The notes below the pieces were generated by a model. It did no database searches and was not told where the DNA came from. It worked only from the letters and a program-made list of their open reading frames with translations. 63,867 nucleotides of DNA, from contig FN649758.1 of NCBI GenBank assembly GCA_000310025.1, positions 3,412,589 through 3,476,455 on the forward strand, written 5' to 3'. Below are positions 1 through 9,649 of this stretch, one piece after another (position 1 is the first letter of the stretch; every line of letters begins with the position of its first letter). The DNA comes from Ectocarpus siliculosus. Its lineage: Eukaryota > Sar > Phaeophyceae > Ectocarpales > Ectocarpaceae. Both the position numbers and the translations under genes were made by a program.

Positions 1-3000
1 CGAGCCCCGCCGGCTGAGGGCCTCCATCGAGGGTTTTCCGATTGAACGAGAGCTGGAGCCTCCGGCGTTTCCTTTTGAGGGGGTGGCGAGGAGGGGAGCG
101 GCAGGTGGAGGTAGTGGTGGCGGCGGGAGGGATGGGTCGTCGAGCCGAAGAGGACAATTGCGGGACGAGGGAGATGATGGTTCCGACGGCGACAGCGACA
201 GCGACAGCGGCAGCGACGGCGACGGCGACGGCGACAGCGCCAGCGACAGCGATGATAGCAGCAGCAAGGCTTCCGACGACGACAGCGATGCCGGGGGCGA
301 CGCGGAAGGGAACGGGGGTGGGGACGGGGCCTTGGAGCTTGCCGTCCCCGCCGGCGGGGGAGGAGCGGGGGATGGACCGCTTGCGGAAGGCGTCGCCGTC
401 GCCGGCCATAATTCTCAACAGATCTACGACCCTTGCTTTGTCCTGCCACTGCTGGAGTGGGGCTTGAGGAGCGTCGTCGTAAAGGCGCAGGCGGTGAGTT
501 TCGCCCTAGTCGGCTCTCGCGGCAGGACCAGGAGAGTGTCTTAAAGGAGGGGGGGGGGGGTTCTTGACGTGATTTTCGAAGAATCATATGTGTCTGGGGC
601 ATCGTCACAACAACCGTAAGAGTCGGAGAGATGGCACCCCCGTGTTAGCGTGTTTGTGTAGCGTATTGCTCCACAACCAGGGGGGTACCACTACCGAACA
701 GAGTGGTTTTGGAAACGTCTCGTCTAGGGCATTCCTGAGAGGTATCGGTTGGTGTTCGCACCCCCCTAGTTGTGGAGAAATACGCTACAAAAAAACGCTA
801 ACACGGGGGTGCCATCTCTCCGACTCTTACACTAACACGGGGGTGCCATCTCTCCGACTCTTACACTACCTTTTTTTCGAAAATGCCGTCCCTTACAACC
901 ACCGACCGCCCCCTATCCCGAACCGCAACTTTTTTATTGTTTTTGGGCTCCTCGGATCGTGCGTTCCACCCTGGAGAAGGTGTGCGAGTCGCTGCTGCTC
1001 GGGTACGTGATCACGGCAACCTCGAGCCTCAGCCTGTCCACTCGAGCCTCGGCGTACTCGTGCCTCTTCCACCTGCTGGAGGCGCTCCAGGAGCAGGAGG
1101 CCAAGACGGCGAGCTTGTGGACAGCGACGTCGAGTGGAGGTGGCGGCGGAGCGGCGGGCTTCAAGGCTAGGAAGGCGGCGGAAGCGGCGTTTCGGCAACG
1201 GCCCCAGCTCACGTTGCTCCTGCGGTAATGAGGCTGCGTAGTTTGAGGGTGTTTCATGCTGTTGTTGGTCAGCTATTTTCTGTTGTTGCGATGGCACTCG
1301 TGTTCGATTGTGCAAGAGAATGTTTCAGCTGCAGTAGTTTAGACAACCCCATGAGCCAATTGTCCGAACTAACGGGTCCTCTGACCCTAAGTTCGATTAC
1401 TGCCGCTGTAGGCCGGAGGGAAGACTCCTGTTGCAGGTTTCAACGAGCACCTGGCGTGGATATCCGGATCTCCCGAGGACCATATCATCGGACTGAACCC
1501 GGCAGCCTAATTTCACCGGACTTTCCCCCTCCTTTTCATCCCACAGATGCCTCAGAGACGGAGTAGAAACCCCTCTCCAGCGAGTCCCTTGCGCCGTTGC
1601 GGTGGTGCTGGCTAAGGCATCTGAGGCGTTGGCTGCAAGTCCTGGCAGCGAGATATACAGGGTCGTCAACAGGTGCGGGGTGGCTGGTTTTGGTACAGCA
1701 GTCTGGAGTTTCGATTGTTTCTGTTTTTTTCCCGCCATAACTGTCTTTATATCATGAAGCTCATCGTGTCGGCCGTGGGATTCAACCTGTTTCGCCGTGT
1801 GACGGCCTTGACTGCGCAATAACGGTCTTCATCTACCCCCGTCGTCCCCACTTGGCTCACCTACTGTTGAGTGAAGATTGTGTGCACGTGGTCAATTCGA
1901 GAATCAGCTTTTCCTTGGATTCAACGCGTTTGTTTTGGCTCGAAAAACACCTTCGGCCCACACCTACATCCCATTGGTGCCATGTAGTACGTACGCGTTG
2001 TTCATTGTTATGATGCTCATCGTCATGGCTATCTTGTTCTGTGCTTTTGCTGTTGTTGTTGCTGTTGCTGCTGGTGGTGTCTATTTTCGTTTTTTTTTAT
2101 GTTCCGTTGCTCATCGTCACGGCTCTCTTGATCGGTTCTGTTACTGTTTTATTTTGCTGTTCGTCTCGGCTATTTCCGTCCTGTTTCCACAGCTTCTTGC
2201 TGCACCGCCCCTTCGTGCGCCTCGACGAGCTCCCCCTCTTCGACGTCCTCTTCACGGGAGTTCAACAGGGGGAGGGGGGCCGAGACGGCGGCCGGGGGGG
2301 CCACGGGGACACCCTGGGCGCCACCTCCGCGTCAGACCCCGGTGCCGCCTCGAACAAGGCGCGGGTTTGGATGCTGCGGGCCCTTCGAGACGGTGAGTGG
2401 CGAAGATTTGTTGGTTTTCAGCTCCCGTGCGAGGCGTCCCGAGATAGGCAGACTGTGGGTATTTGTCGAGGGACAATGTTATTGTAGTACATGTCATGTC
2501 GTTGACGGTCGTGCGACGACGGGGCGCGACGTCTTTGCAGCTAGCACGCACTGCTATGTGGTGGGCGTGGGTTTTGCATCGTCGAAAAATTGTTTGGACG
2601 GCAGTCTATGCACCTCGCGTCGTGTTCTTCTGGGCACCGCATAGGCAGCAGGGGTCACACGACGCCTTTTGGTGCGGGACACTGGGCAGATTTTTAATGT
2701 GCTTCACGCACCCGTTCGTCACACGACGCAAAGTTCACACACCCGTTCACCATTCGACGCAAACCGCCGCACCCTCTCCTCCGCCTTCACCTGCATCCAC
2801 GTCTTGCATTAAAACGCGGGAACACGGAAAGGTCTCCGCACGAGCGAGGACTTGGAGCTGGCCGCCGGCAAACGCGCCGTGCCGCTGCTCCTGGCCATGG
2901 CCGACTCCCCTGTGGGGAACGGCGACGTGGTAATTCAAGAGCTTATCGTCGACATCCTTGGCAGGGTGGCTTCTCTCGAGGCGCTCGGGGTCAAGGTACG

Positions 3001-4240
3001 GGTGTCCCTCGAAGATGGCGACTGCGGTAGAGCGTGGAGGGATGCGACGCTCGGTTGCCGGGCTTACCACGCGACACGCATACCTACACGGACAGGGGGT
3101 CCAGGTCGTGGCCTCTAGAATCGTTTCGTTGCCACCGAGCTTGGCGTCATTGATTGGCCAGCGCGGGCGATGGTGGTAACTGCGGCACACAAACACACGA
3201 AGGTTGTGCCCCAACAACAGGCGCGATGTGGCTTATTTCGCCACGGCGGTTGTGCCCGTACGCCCATGCGACAGTGAAGCTTAGACGGTATCGGGCGTGT
3301 ACCCTACATTTCCTTCCCCCCTCTTGCGACCTTTGTACTGTTAACATTCGCCCCCCCCCCCCCCCGCCCTGGTTATCTCTCTTCGGACAGGTACCTTCTT
3401 AATTCCATCGGGCTTGTCGCCTGGGGGCGCATGGTCCTGGGGCGCAGCCTGCTGGCGACGAGCTCCCCTGCCCGCCCGCCCAAGGTTAGCGCGAGCACCC
3501 CCGGCAGCGATAGACCCAAGTCCAAAAGCGCGGCGATGGCGGCTGCGGCGTCCACTGCGGCGGCGGGGGGGTTATCGGCGCATGTCCAGGAACGGTTGCT
3601 GTTCCTCCTCGCGCGACTGCTGCGATCCGGAAGACGGCTGGCCCCCCGCCCCCCTGTTCTTTTGGAGGACGAGTTCTTGCTGCTCGCGCCCGACGTGGTC
3701 CGCTGCGCCGCCGCCGCCGCCGCGGCGGCGGCAGCAGCGACTGCGGCGGCAGCGGGGGGGGGGACATCTTCGAGCCAATTGGCCGGGAAGGGTGGGGGAA
3801 CTCGAGGTGGTGGTGGTGGGCGGGGGGGGCGGGCGGGGGGTGATTCCGCCGCCGCCGCCGCCGCCGCTGTGACCCACGCGGATGTGGCCGCAAGAGCGGT
3901 GGCGCTTCTGGAAGAAGTGCAGCTGGGGGAGAGGCTACCGCCGGCGGTCGCCGGCGAGGACGATGATGACGGTGCCGTGCTGGGCAGCGAGGAAGGAGGC
4001 TCGGACGGCCGGTTACGCGGGGGCATGCGACTCACTCTTGACGAGGCCCTGTCTCTCTCTACGGCCGTGGGCGCGATGGTCGAGTCGGAACCGAAGGCTT
4101 CAGCGTCGTCGTCGTCGTCGTCGTTGTCCGCCCCCGACTTGAAAATGCGAGTGGGTCGCCTGCTGGCTTCTCCTGGAGCCGTGGAGGCTTCAACCGGTAC
4201 GGCGGCGGCGGCGGCGGCGGCGTCAAGACACGGAAAATGA
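1..4240 (+). CDS. URB1: URB1/Npa1-like nucleolar pre-ribosomal-associated protein, 3' part
   Basis: C-terminal half of a URB1 (Npa1p) homologue, a nucleolar helical-repeat protein of early pre-60S particles. The 5' end lies outside the window. Exons: <1-493, about 977-1224, 1547-1672, 2193-2392, 2832-2995, 3105-3175 and 3391-4240 (stop TGA at 4238). Apart from the start of the second, all join with matching phase. Exon 1 carries a long Asp/Ser acidic stretch and then IYDPCFVLPLLEWGL. Later come FRQRPQLTLLLR, QRVPCAVAVVLAKA, LPLFDVLFTG, VWMLRALRDGLR and YLLNSIGLVAWGRMVLG. That order and spacing is what I know of URB1 C-terminal regions. The last exon adds an Ala/Gly-rich low-complexity stretch and ends in Ser/Ala runs, so the tail is longer than in yeast. 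The family match is from memory; the splice model is read from the sequence. Confidence 0.82.
616..864. mobile_element. MITE with about 70-bp inverted ends inside the first visible URB1 intron
   Basis: The left end (from 616, GTAAGAGTCGGAGAGATGGC) reappears in inverse orientation ending at 830. The inverted arms run through the ACACGGGGGTGCC and AGCGTATTGCTCCACAAC blocks with a few differences. The last 34 bases of the right end are repeated once more in direct order to 864. It carries no ORF of its own. It is a non-autonomous DNA transposon by structure; superfamily not recognised. Confidence 0.75.
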
Positions 4241-4908
4241 CGGCCGCCGCTTACCACTCAAGTTGGGCCGCCCCTTTGTTCGGGAAGGAAGACGAAGAGT
4301 TCGGCTGGTCGGCAATGATTGTCAGGAGACGACGGTGATGGCGCATCGGGGTTGGGCTGTTGGAAAAGGTGCTGCTTCGAAAGTAACATCGTCGGACAAA
4401 CGTCGCGAATAGAGGCGAATAATGACGGCAGGGCGTGCGGCCGAACAGGCATCATTTTCTCTTGCGTCCTGCGTCCGAGCAGAATAATTTCTGTGACAAC
4501 CCTGAATGCAGAGCTCTCCTCTTGTTGGTACCTGCTGCTATGTCGAGCTGTCACGAATGCAGTAATATGGAAGAAGAGCAGGACATAAGACCATGGACAT
4601 GTTCAGCTGCTTCCTATCGTCGATGCGCTTGTTGCTCATAGAATCTGCCCCACCACCGCGGGTGGAGTGCGAGGTAGATCAGCGATTATTTGGGGGGGAT
4701 CGCCTGTTTTCTCGAAGCACCACTCTCAGAGAGTTTCAAAGGGTTTCACAGGAAGGGGTTCAACCTCGGCGAAGGACTCGTGTTTTTCTAAGCTGTGCCC
4801 GTAGAATCATGCGAATTGTGCTGGGAGGCTACTGAATGAATACATATCTCAGTGTGGCTGTTGGGGGTGGCGCGGGCTTCCTTGCTGTTGATATATATAT
4901 ATTTTTTG
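4241..4908. other. intergenic, nothing recognised
   Basis: Downstream of the URB1 stop. Only short ORFs without splice-compatible neighbours or recognisable motifs are seen. A short TA run lies at about 4888-4899. The 3' UTR and polyadenylation site of URB1 must lie here but no clear signal stands out. Confidence 0.4.
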
Positions 4909-5010
4909 TCTTCACTTCAAATCAGCGCTCACAGCACTAGTGCCGTTTACTCCGACCCGTGGTCACACAGAAGAGCCTCCCCTCCTGCGGTACTTTGCCT
5001 TCGATAATGC
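4909..5010 (-). mobile_element. 5'-truncated SINE-A copy (minus strand)
   Basis: This stretch is the reverse complement of about 7095-7190, the 3' part of the tRNA-derived SINE at 6888. Shared blocks include CAAATCAGCGCTCACAGCAC, the run around CCGTTTACTCC, the AGGAGGGGAGG block and ATCGAAGGCAA. Similarity stops near 5010, so the tRNA-like head is missing, as in typical 5' truncation. Confidence 0.75.
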
Positions 5011-5299
5011 TCGTTTCCGAAACCCTTGGATCTTGGCATTTGTTTTGGTGTTTCTGGTCGCGCTAAGGTATTTCCTGTATACTATACGCTGCGTGTGTGG
5101 ATGTACAGTGTCAATCAGAAGGCCGTGAAGATCCCCCGTTCCGAAAAATTGTTGTCTACGAAACCCCCAGCGGCACACAAAGGCGAACAACACGGGGAGT
5201 CATGGATGAAATAGGCCAACCTCCGGACCCCCGGAGGGAATATCAAGCTGGGGAAAGGGGGATGAGAACTGCGCCGCACCCCACGACATCCTTCGCCCA

Positions 5300-6160
5300 C
5301 ACTATTTCTTTTTGCTTTTTACCCAATGAATCCAGCCTTTGGAATGATGACCAAAGTCATCAGCAACAACGCGAACGGCCCGAGGTTCACCGGGAACATT
5401 CATGAGGAAGACCAGAATGAAACCAGAGAGAAACCCAAGCCGTACTAGGGTCCGCCTTGTTAGAAATATTGCTATCTCGAAGCGGGATGCGCCCAATGGG
5501 CACGGTACTCTTTTAGGGCGGCGCAGTGGCTACCGATCGTGCTTCTCCCACGCCAGAGGAGGCGTCTGCGAGGCTTTATTTGTCTGACCCAAGACTCGAT
5601 TTTGGGTATTCGTTGAGCCCCCAACCCCGCAGAATGCTTGTATTCTCGGGCGCATCGACACATGAACACCTATCGTTAAGAGGGCGACCAAGAACGAGGT
5701 TCAAACTCCGCCGAGCAGCGATGCGCACAAAATACGCTTGAAACGACGGGCGAGACAGCCATCTCGATCGTTCCGCCATGTTTTCTATACGAACAACGGT
5801 ACTTAGATAGGCAAGTGTTGCCTGTGCGATGACACACTCACCTACTCACTCACTCACTCACTCACTCACTAATTCACTCACTCATTCATTCACTCGTTCG
5901 CTCACATATTCACATGTATTCACTCATTTGCTCATATATTCACTCATCGTTCATATATTCTTTCGTTCATTTCGTCACGTTCACTTCGCTCACCTAGTCC
6001 AAGCAGAAGGCGTGCCCCCCGAGCGGACAGAACTCGCACCAAGATGGCCGCATAGGTCATGCAGGAAAACAATACGCACGAGAACCCGAGATATTTCCGC
6101 TCCCTCAGGCCCTCGACCCCCTTCCACTTCACCAGCACGAGCAGGATCAAGACTTGCGAA
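5300..6160 (-). CDS. possible membrane-protein gene, two visible exons
   Basis: Not recognised. About 6150-5995 reads as a hydrophobic segment with YLGFSCVLFSCMTYAAILVRV and ends at a good donor (GTGAGC) in phase 1. About 5447-5390 reads RLGFLSGFILVFLMNVP after a TAG acceptor with a CTAAC branch-like site; entering in phase 1, it joins in frame. A second reading of the same place starts at ATG 5399 (MFPVNLGPFALLLMTLVIIP) and ends at a GTAAAA donor. Both readings give membrane helices, but I cannot complete either. It could be a decayed gene or chance hydrophobic ORFs. Confidence 0.25.
5829..5985. repeat. degenerate tetranucleotide tract (CACT/TTCA)
   Basis: Pure CACT repeats at the start give way to CATTCATT, CATATTCA and similar variants over about 155 bases. 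It looks like an old microsatellite that has accumulated substitutions. Confidence 0.85.
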
Positions 6161-6887
6161 GGACCGCACCGCCATCATCGATAGGAAGCGAGTCTGGGTA
6201 CTGAAAACGAATTCAAGACAACCACACCTCCCTGTTGAAATACGTCACCGGCTATTCCTCATCTATCTGTCTTGCTGTTGTTATCCAGTAAGCCGACAGA
6301 GCACCGGTCATGTGTGACTCTTGTCAAGGCGGATGCCGCGCTTAGCGGTGTTCTTCCCCGCTTTGGCCATCTCAAGTCAGGTGATGCTCGACAATAATTG
6401 TTCTATTTCGGTGATACATGTACGTCGAACAGTGTCCCGCGGCAAACGGAGTATCTCCTCGTCGCAGATTCCAATCTTTCAACACGTTGAATCGCCACGC
6501 GACAAAAGACTGATCGTACTGCTGCGCTTTTCCGGCTCGTGCCCTGGATGCGAGATTGCGCAGTCGGTCTACATGGAATGGTCGGGAGTGTCCAATTGCT
6601 CACGGGAGCGCGGGCTGACCCCACTCCTCATGGTCGCGGCGGTTCACGGCGCAGCGTGGCGGCGTGTATTTGAAGCGGTTGTCATTTTCCGCGAAAGCCA
6701 GGTTAGGGGGCGGTTGTCGAGCCATCTAGCGGTGAGATTAGATTGATGCTCTGCTTTCGTGCATTTGGTTGCGCGGTACACTTACATGTATCGATGCCCC
6801 CGATAGCACCGAGACCTACTACAAGGACAGGGTGGCCGTTCATTTCCGTCTGTCGTCCTCCGCTTCATCAGGTATAGGTATGGTGCT
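6161..6887. other. intergenic, nothing recognised
   Basis: Short ORFs only. No repeat shared with the rest of the window was noticed, and no splice-linked coding segments were found. Confidence 0.35.
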
Positions 6888-7195
6888 GGTCGCTCCGGTG
6901 GTCTAGCTTGTGTCTTCGAAACCTTCTAGAGGTCAGATCAGGGGTTCGAATCCCGGCGTAAGCGAGCTTTTCTTGCAAAGTGCGTTTTTCTCTCGCCTCC
7001 GCCCCTGGCCTAAATAGTGGATAGCGCTAGTTCGTGTGTACACAGAGAAAAGAGAGTGCTGAACCCTTCTCGCATTAAAAATCGAAGGCAACGTATCGCA
7101 GGAGGGGAGGGTAGAGGAGGGCCCTTCTGTCTGACCACGGGTTGGAGTAAACGGCGTTAGTGCTGTGAGCGCTGATTTGGAGTGAATACAAGAAC
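6888..7195 (+). mobile_element. tRNA-derived SINE, family A, full-length copy
   Basis: The head is tRNA-like: GGTCGCTCCGGTGGTCTAGC (A-box-like) and, 50-60 bases on, GGGTTCGAATCCC (B box). A body follows with GAACCCTTCTCGC, ATCGAAGGCAACG and GCAGGAGGGGAGG. The tail after that matches the truncated minus-strand copy at 4909-5010. Related copies lie at about 24950-25120 and 63208-63450. Internal Pol III promoter boxes in a dispersed, 5'-truncatable repeat fit a SINE. The tRNA head is too diverged to be a working tRNA gene. Confidence 0.75.
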
Positions 7196-7894
7196 AAAAT
7201 TATTAAATAGCGAGAAGGCAAATTCTCGCAGTATCCATGATGCAATATGTCTTCGTCCTCTCCTCATGCGCCGACAGATGAATTATCGGGCATCGGGATG
7301 AAGCAAGTGGTGGCAACGCACATCGTGAACACTAGCGTAGAGAGAGATGCGACACTATCTTCTCACACGCCGGTATCTGGAAGATATTTTCCGGGAGTAG
7401 GAAATGTACTGGGACCAACGGGGTCGAACGCCTCGAAAAAATGGGATTTGAACCAGAAAGCATTTTTCTTGTCCTGGAATCTTCGGAATCCTTGTTCGTG
7501 CTGGGTGGACTGTTCGGTAAACGCGTTGCCCCTACCACGCGGGGTCGACACAAAAAGGAAGAGCGAAAAGATGACGCCTCCAAAATCATTGCGCGAAATC
7601 TTCGGTCCGCTGTATGTAGGTAGGCACGTACCAATCGTGGAAAGAAGGTTCGAGCATAATTCAGATGATGGGAGGAAGTTGCGGGGCGAATATGGCGGTG
7701 ATCAACTCTCGAATGTGCTTTCCAGGGCAGCCACACGGCAACCGCATCATGTTCGCACGACGAGTTGCCAAGTTTCGTTCTTGCCATATGTTTTGGGTGC
7801 TGCACTTGCCCTTTTGGGGTCGACGTGCATCTGTTCATACATGTATGCTACAGCATAGTATAGTTGGACATGTATTCTTCGCGCCAGGCCTTTT
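7196..7894. other. intergenic, nothing recognised
   Basis: A 203-codon ORF at 7247-7858 covers most of this stretch but shows no motif, no conserved-looking composition and competing ORFs on both strands. I do not call it a gene. Confidence 0.3.
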
Positions 7895-8130
7895 GAAGCC
7901 GAAATCCAACTAGCGCTGGCTAGTCTAATGGTTTGACGTCGGTTTCTGGAAAAGTTAGTGGTGGGTTCGTGACCACTTTGATGTGGTTTTTTTCCTGAGA
8001 CCCTGGGTACTCTCGGCCAGAACATGGGTGACGGAAGGACCCGTGGACCCTGGAACATTCTGCAGGATGAGGGTGTTAGTCAATGCTGACTAGTATAATG
8101 GTTTGATTTCGGCTGCTATAGGCCACAGTA
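7895..8130 (+). mobile_element. hairpin-ended MITE, family B
   Basis: It starts with a self-complementary head (GAAGCCGAAATCCAA ... TAATGGTTTGACGTCGGTTTC). Then follow a GTTAGTGGTGGGTTCG block, CCTGAGACCCTGGG, CTCGGCCAGAACATGGGTG and CTGGAACATTCTGCAGGATG. A second half-head, TAATGGTTTGATTTCGGC, sits at about 8096-8115. The same modules recur at 16128, 18368, 18640-18800 (inverse), 18906 and 21693-22008. The GTGGGTTCGAGATCC block of the family resembles a Pol III B box, so a tRNA origin is possible. Confidence 0.6.
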
Positions 8131-9649
8131 CAGACTCCCAGTCAACCACGAGAAAAAACGTTCCTCGACCCGCTCCGAGCGGTGAATTGCTATCGTAGAC
8201 CTGTGTTGTCCCAAATTGGTCCTTTGTATTTGGTCGAAGCGCTTGGGGCGGGATTTTTGGGTTGAGCTGAATTCAGGGTTGCAGCCTACACATCCAGCGT
8301 AATGATGTTATGACCAAACCAACCCGAGCTGCTTTCTAAAGCATCGCACGGTCGAAACTGTGGTTGGCGTCCAATGATACTACGGTATGCTGCGGTTACT
8401 GTCGTCACCGCAAGAAGAGGGGAAACCGGGGGAGTGCGACAAGAGGCGGTTGTCGAAGTCGGCCGGTACCTACATAGAATACATATGATCCAGAAGAAGT
8501 GTGTGCTGCACGATTCCTGTGTCAAGCATCCCGTGCCCATCCTCGCGCATCGCGAGACCACATTCGTTCTTGGAGGAATGTCGAAATTGCGCCTCTTCTA
8601 ATCTCTCTCGCTGGAACGAGGAAACCCTTTTAGTGAGCACCCATGCAAATTGGAGATCGATGCATGGTCTTGGGATAGCTTTCGGCATAGAAGACGGCAA
8701 ACGGGCATGTACAAATCACGCCTTAAAGGGCGAAGGGCCTAATTGGTGTCGCTTCGTGGTATTGCAGTGAAAGATAGAATCAACGCATGCACCTTGCAGG
8801 GATGTTCAAAACATAACCTGTATTCATTGGAACTGTCAACGATTGGCTGTGCCCATTTTCGCTGCAACTGCTGGGCTGCCGAATTTGGTTCATCGAAACG
8901 TCGACGAGGAGTCACTTGTCAATTCAACCCATCCATCTACCTGTCAATCCTCTGAAGGTCATTGCACTTGTCGAATTCCCACCTCCCACCTTACCTCACT
9001 TACACTCGAGACCACCACCGGCTCAGGGTCAAGCCACTCCGGAAACAACTTAGAAAAGGTAAGGTAGACAGGACAGGAGATAACTTCATTTATGCTCCCG
9101 TTTGAACGGCTTCGACAGAATGGTGTGAGAGAGAAAGACATGTGGGTATGAATATGTCTGTTCATCATTCCCCCGGTATTGGCGACGGCTGTAGGGTGAG
9201 CTGCATTATCATCCCCATCTCGCTCGACTCGTGGCTATCGTTGCAACACTGCTGTACAATCAAATGAATTATGTCAACGCGCGCCGTCTACATGACACCG
9301 TTCTCACCTTGGATACCTTTTGGTGGTAGTGGCGGATGCGGATTCAGGTGCTCTTAAGTATTCCGCGATTCCATTGTGGAAAGACGCGAAAAACGTTTGG
9401 CTGCTGTTCCCTGTGCCTGTTCGAGCTCCGCGTCAAAACGAAAACCCATGCCGAACGCGCGACTAAAGGTGTAAGCAAGGGTACCTGTCTCGTTCATGCT
9501 ACGTCCACAACGATTTGCCCCCAGCTTTTCCAACCGACGGCTGGAAATGTATGTTCAGAATGAAACGACTTGTCTTCGCTAACTACTAACCGGAGGCGAT
9601 ACGTCTTCGTTTGTGCCCATCTGACAGGATCGTTTCTTCATGGTTCGAC
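8131..9649. other. intergenic, nothing recognised
   Basis: Upstream region of the zinc-cluster gene. Only short ORFs were seen. The promoter of that gene should lie in the last few hundred bases, but no TATA-like or other element stands out. Confidence 0.35.

Noticed and set aside
42-467. 141-codon ORF in a second frame at the window start
   Set aside because: Shadow of the URB1 acidic exon, which reads from position 2 without a stop and ends at a proper donor.
3373-4257. 294-codon minus-strand ORF
   Set aside because: Antisense shadow of the GC-rich last exon of URB1; its Ala/Pro/Ser/Arg runs are complements of the sense codons.
6888-6965. tRNA gene
   Set aside because: A and B boxes are present but the anticodon arm and acceptor stem are poor, and the sequence continues into a repeat body shared with other loci. 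It is a SINE head.
7247-7858. 203-codon ORF
   Set aside because: No recognisable domain, competing ORFs on the opposite strand over the same bases, and no splice-supported neighbours.
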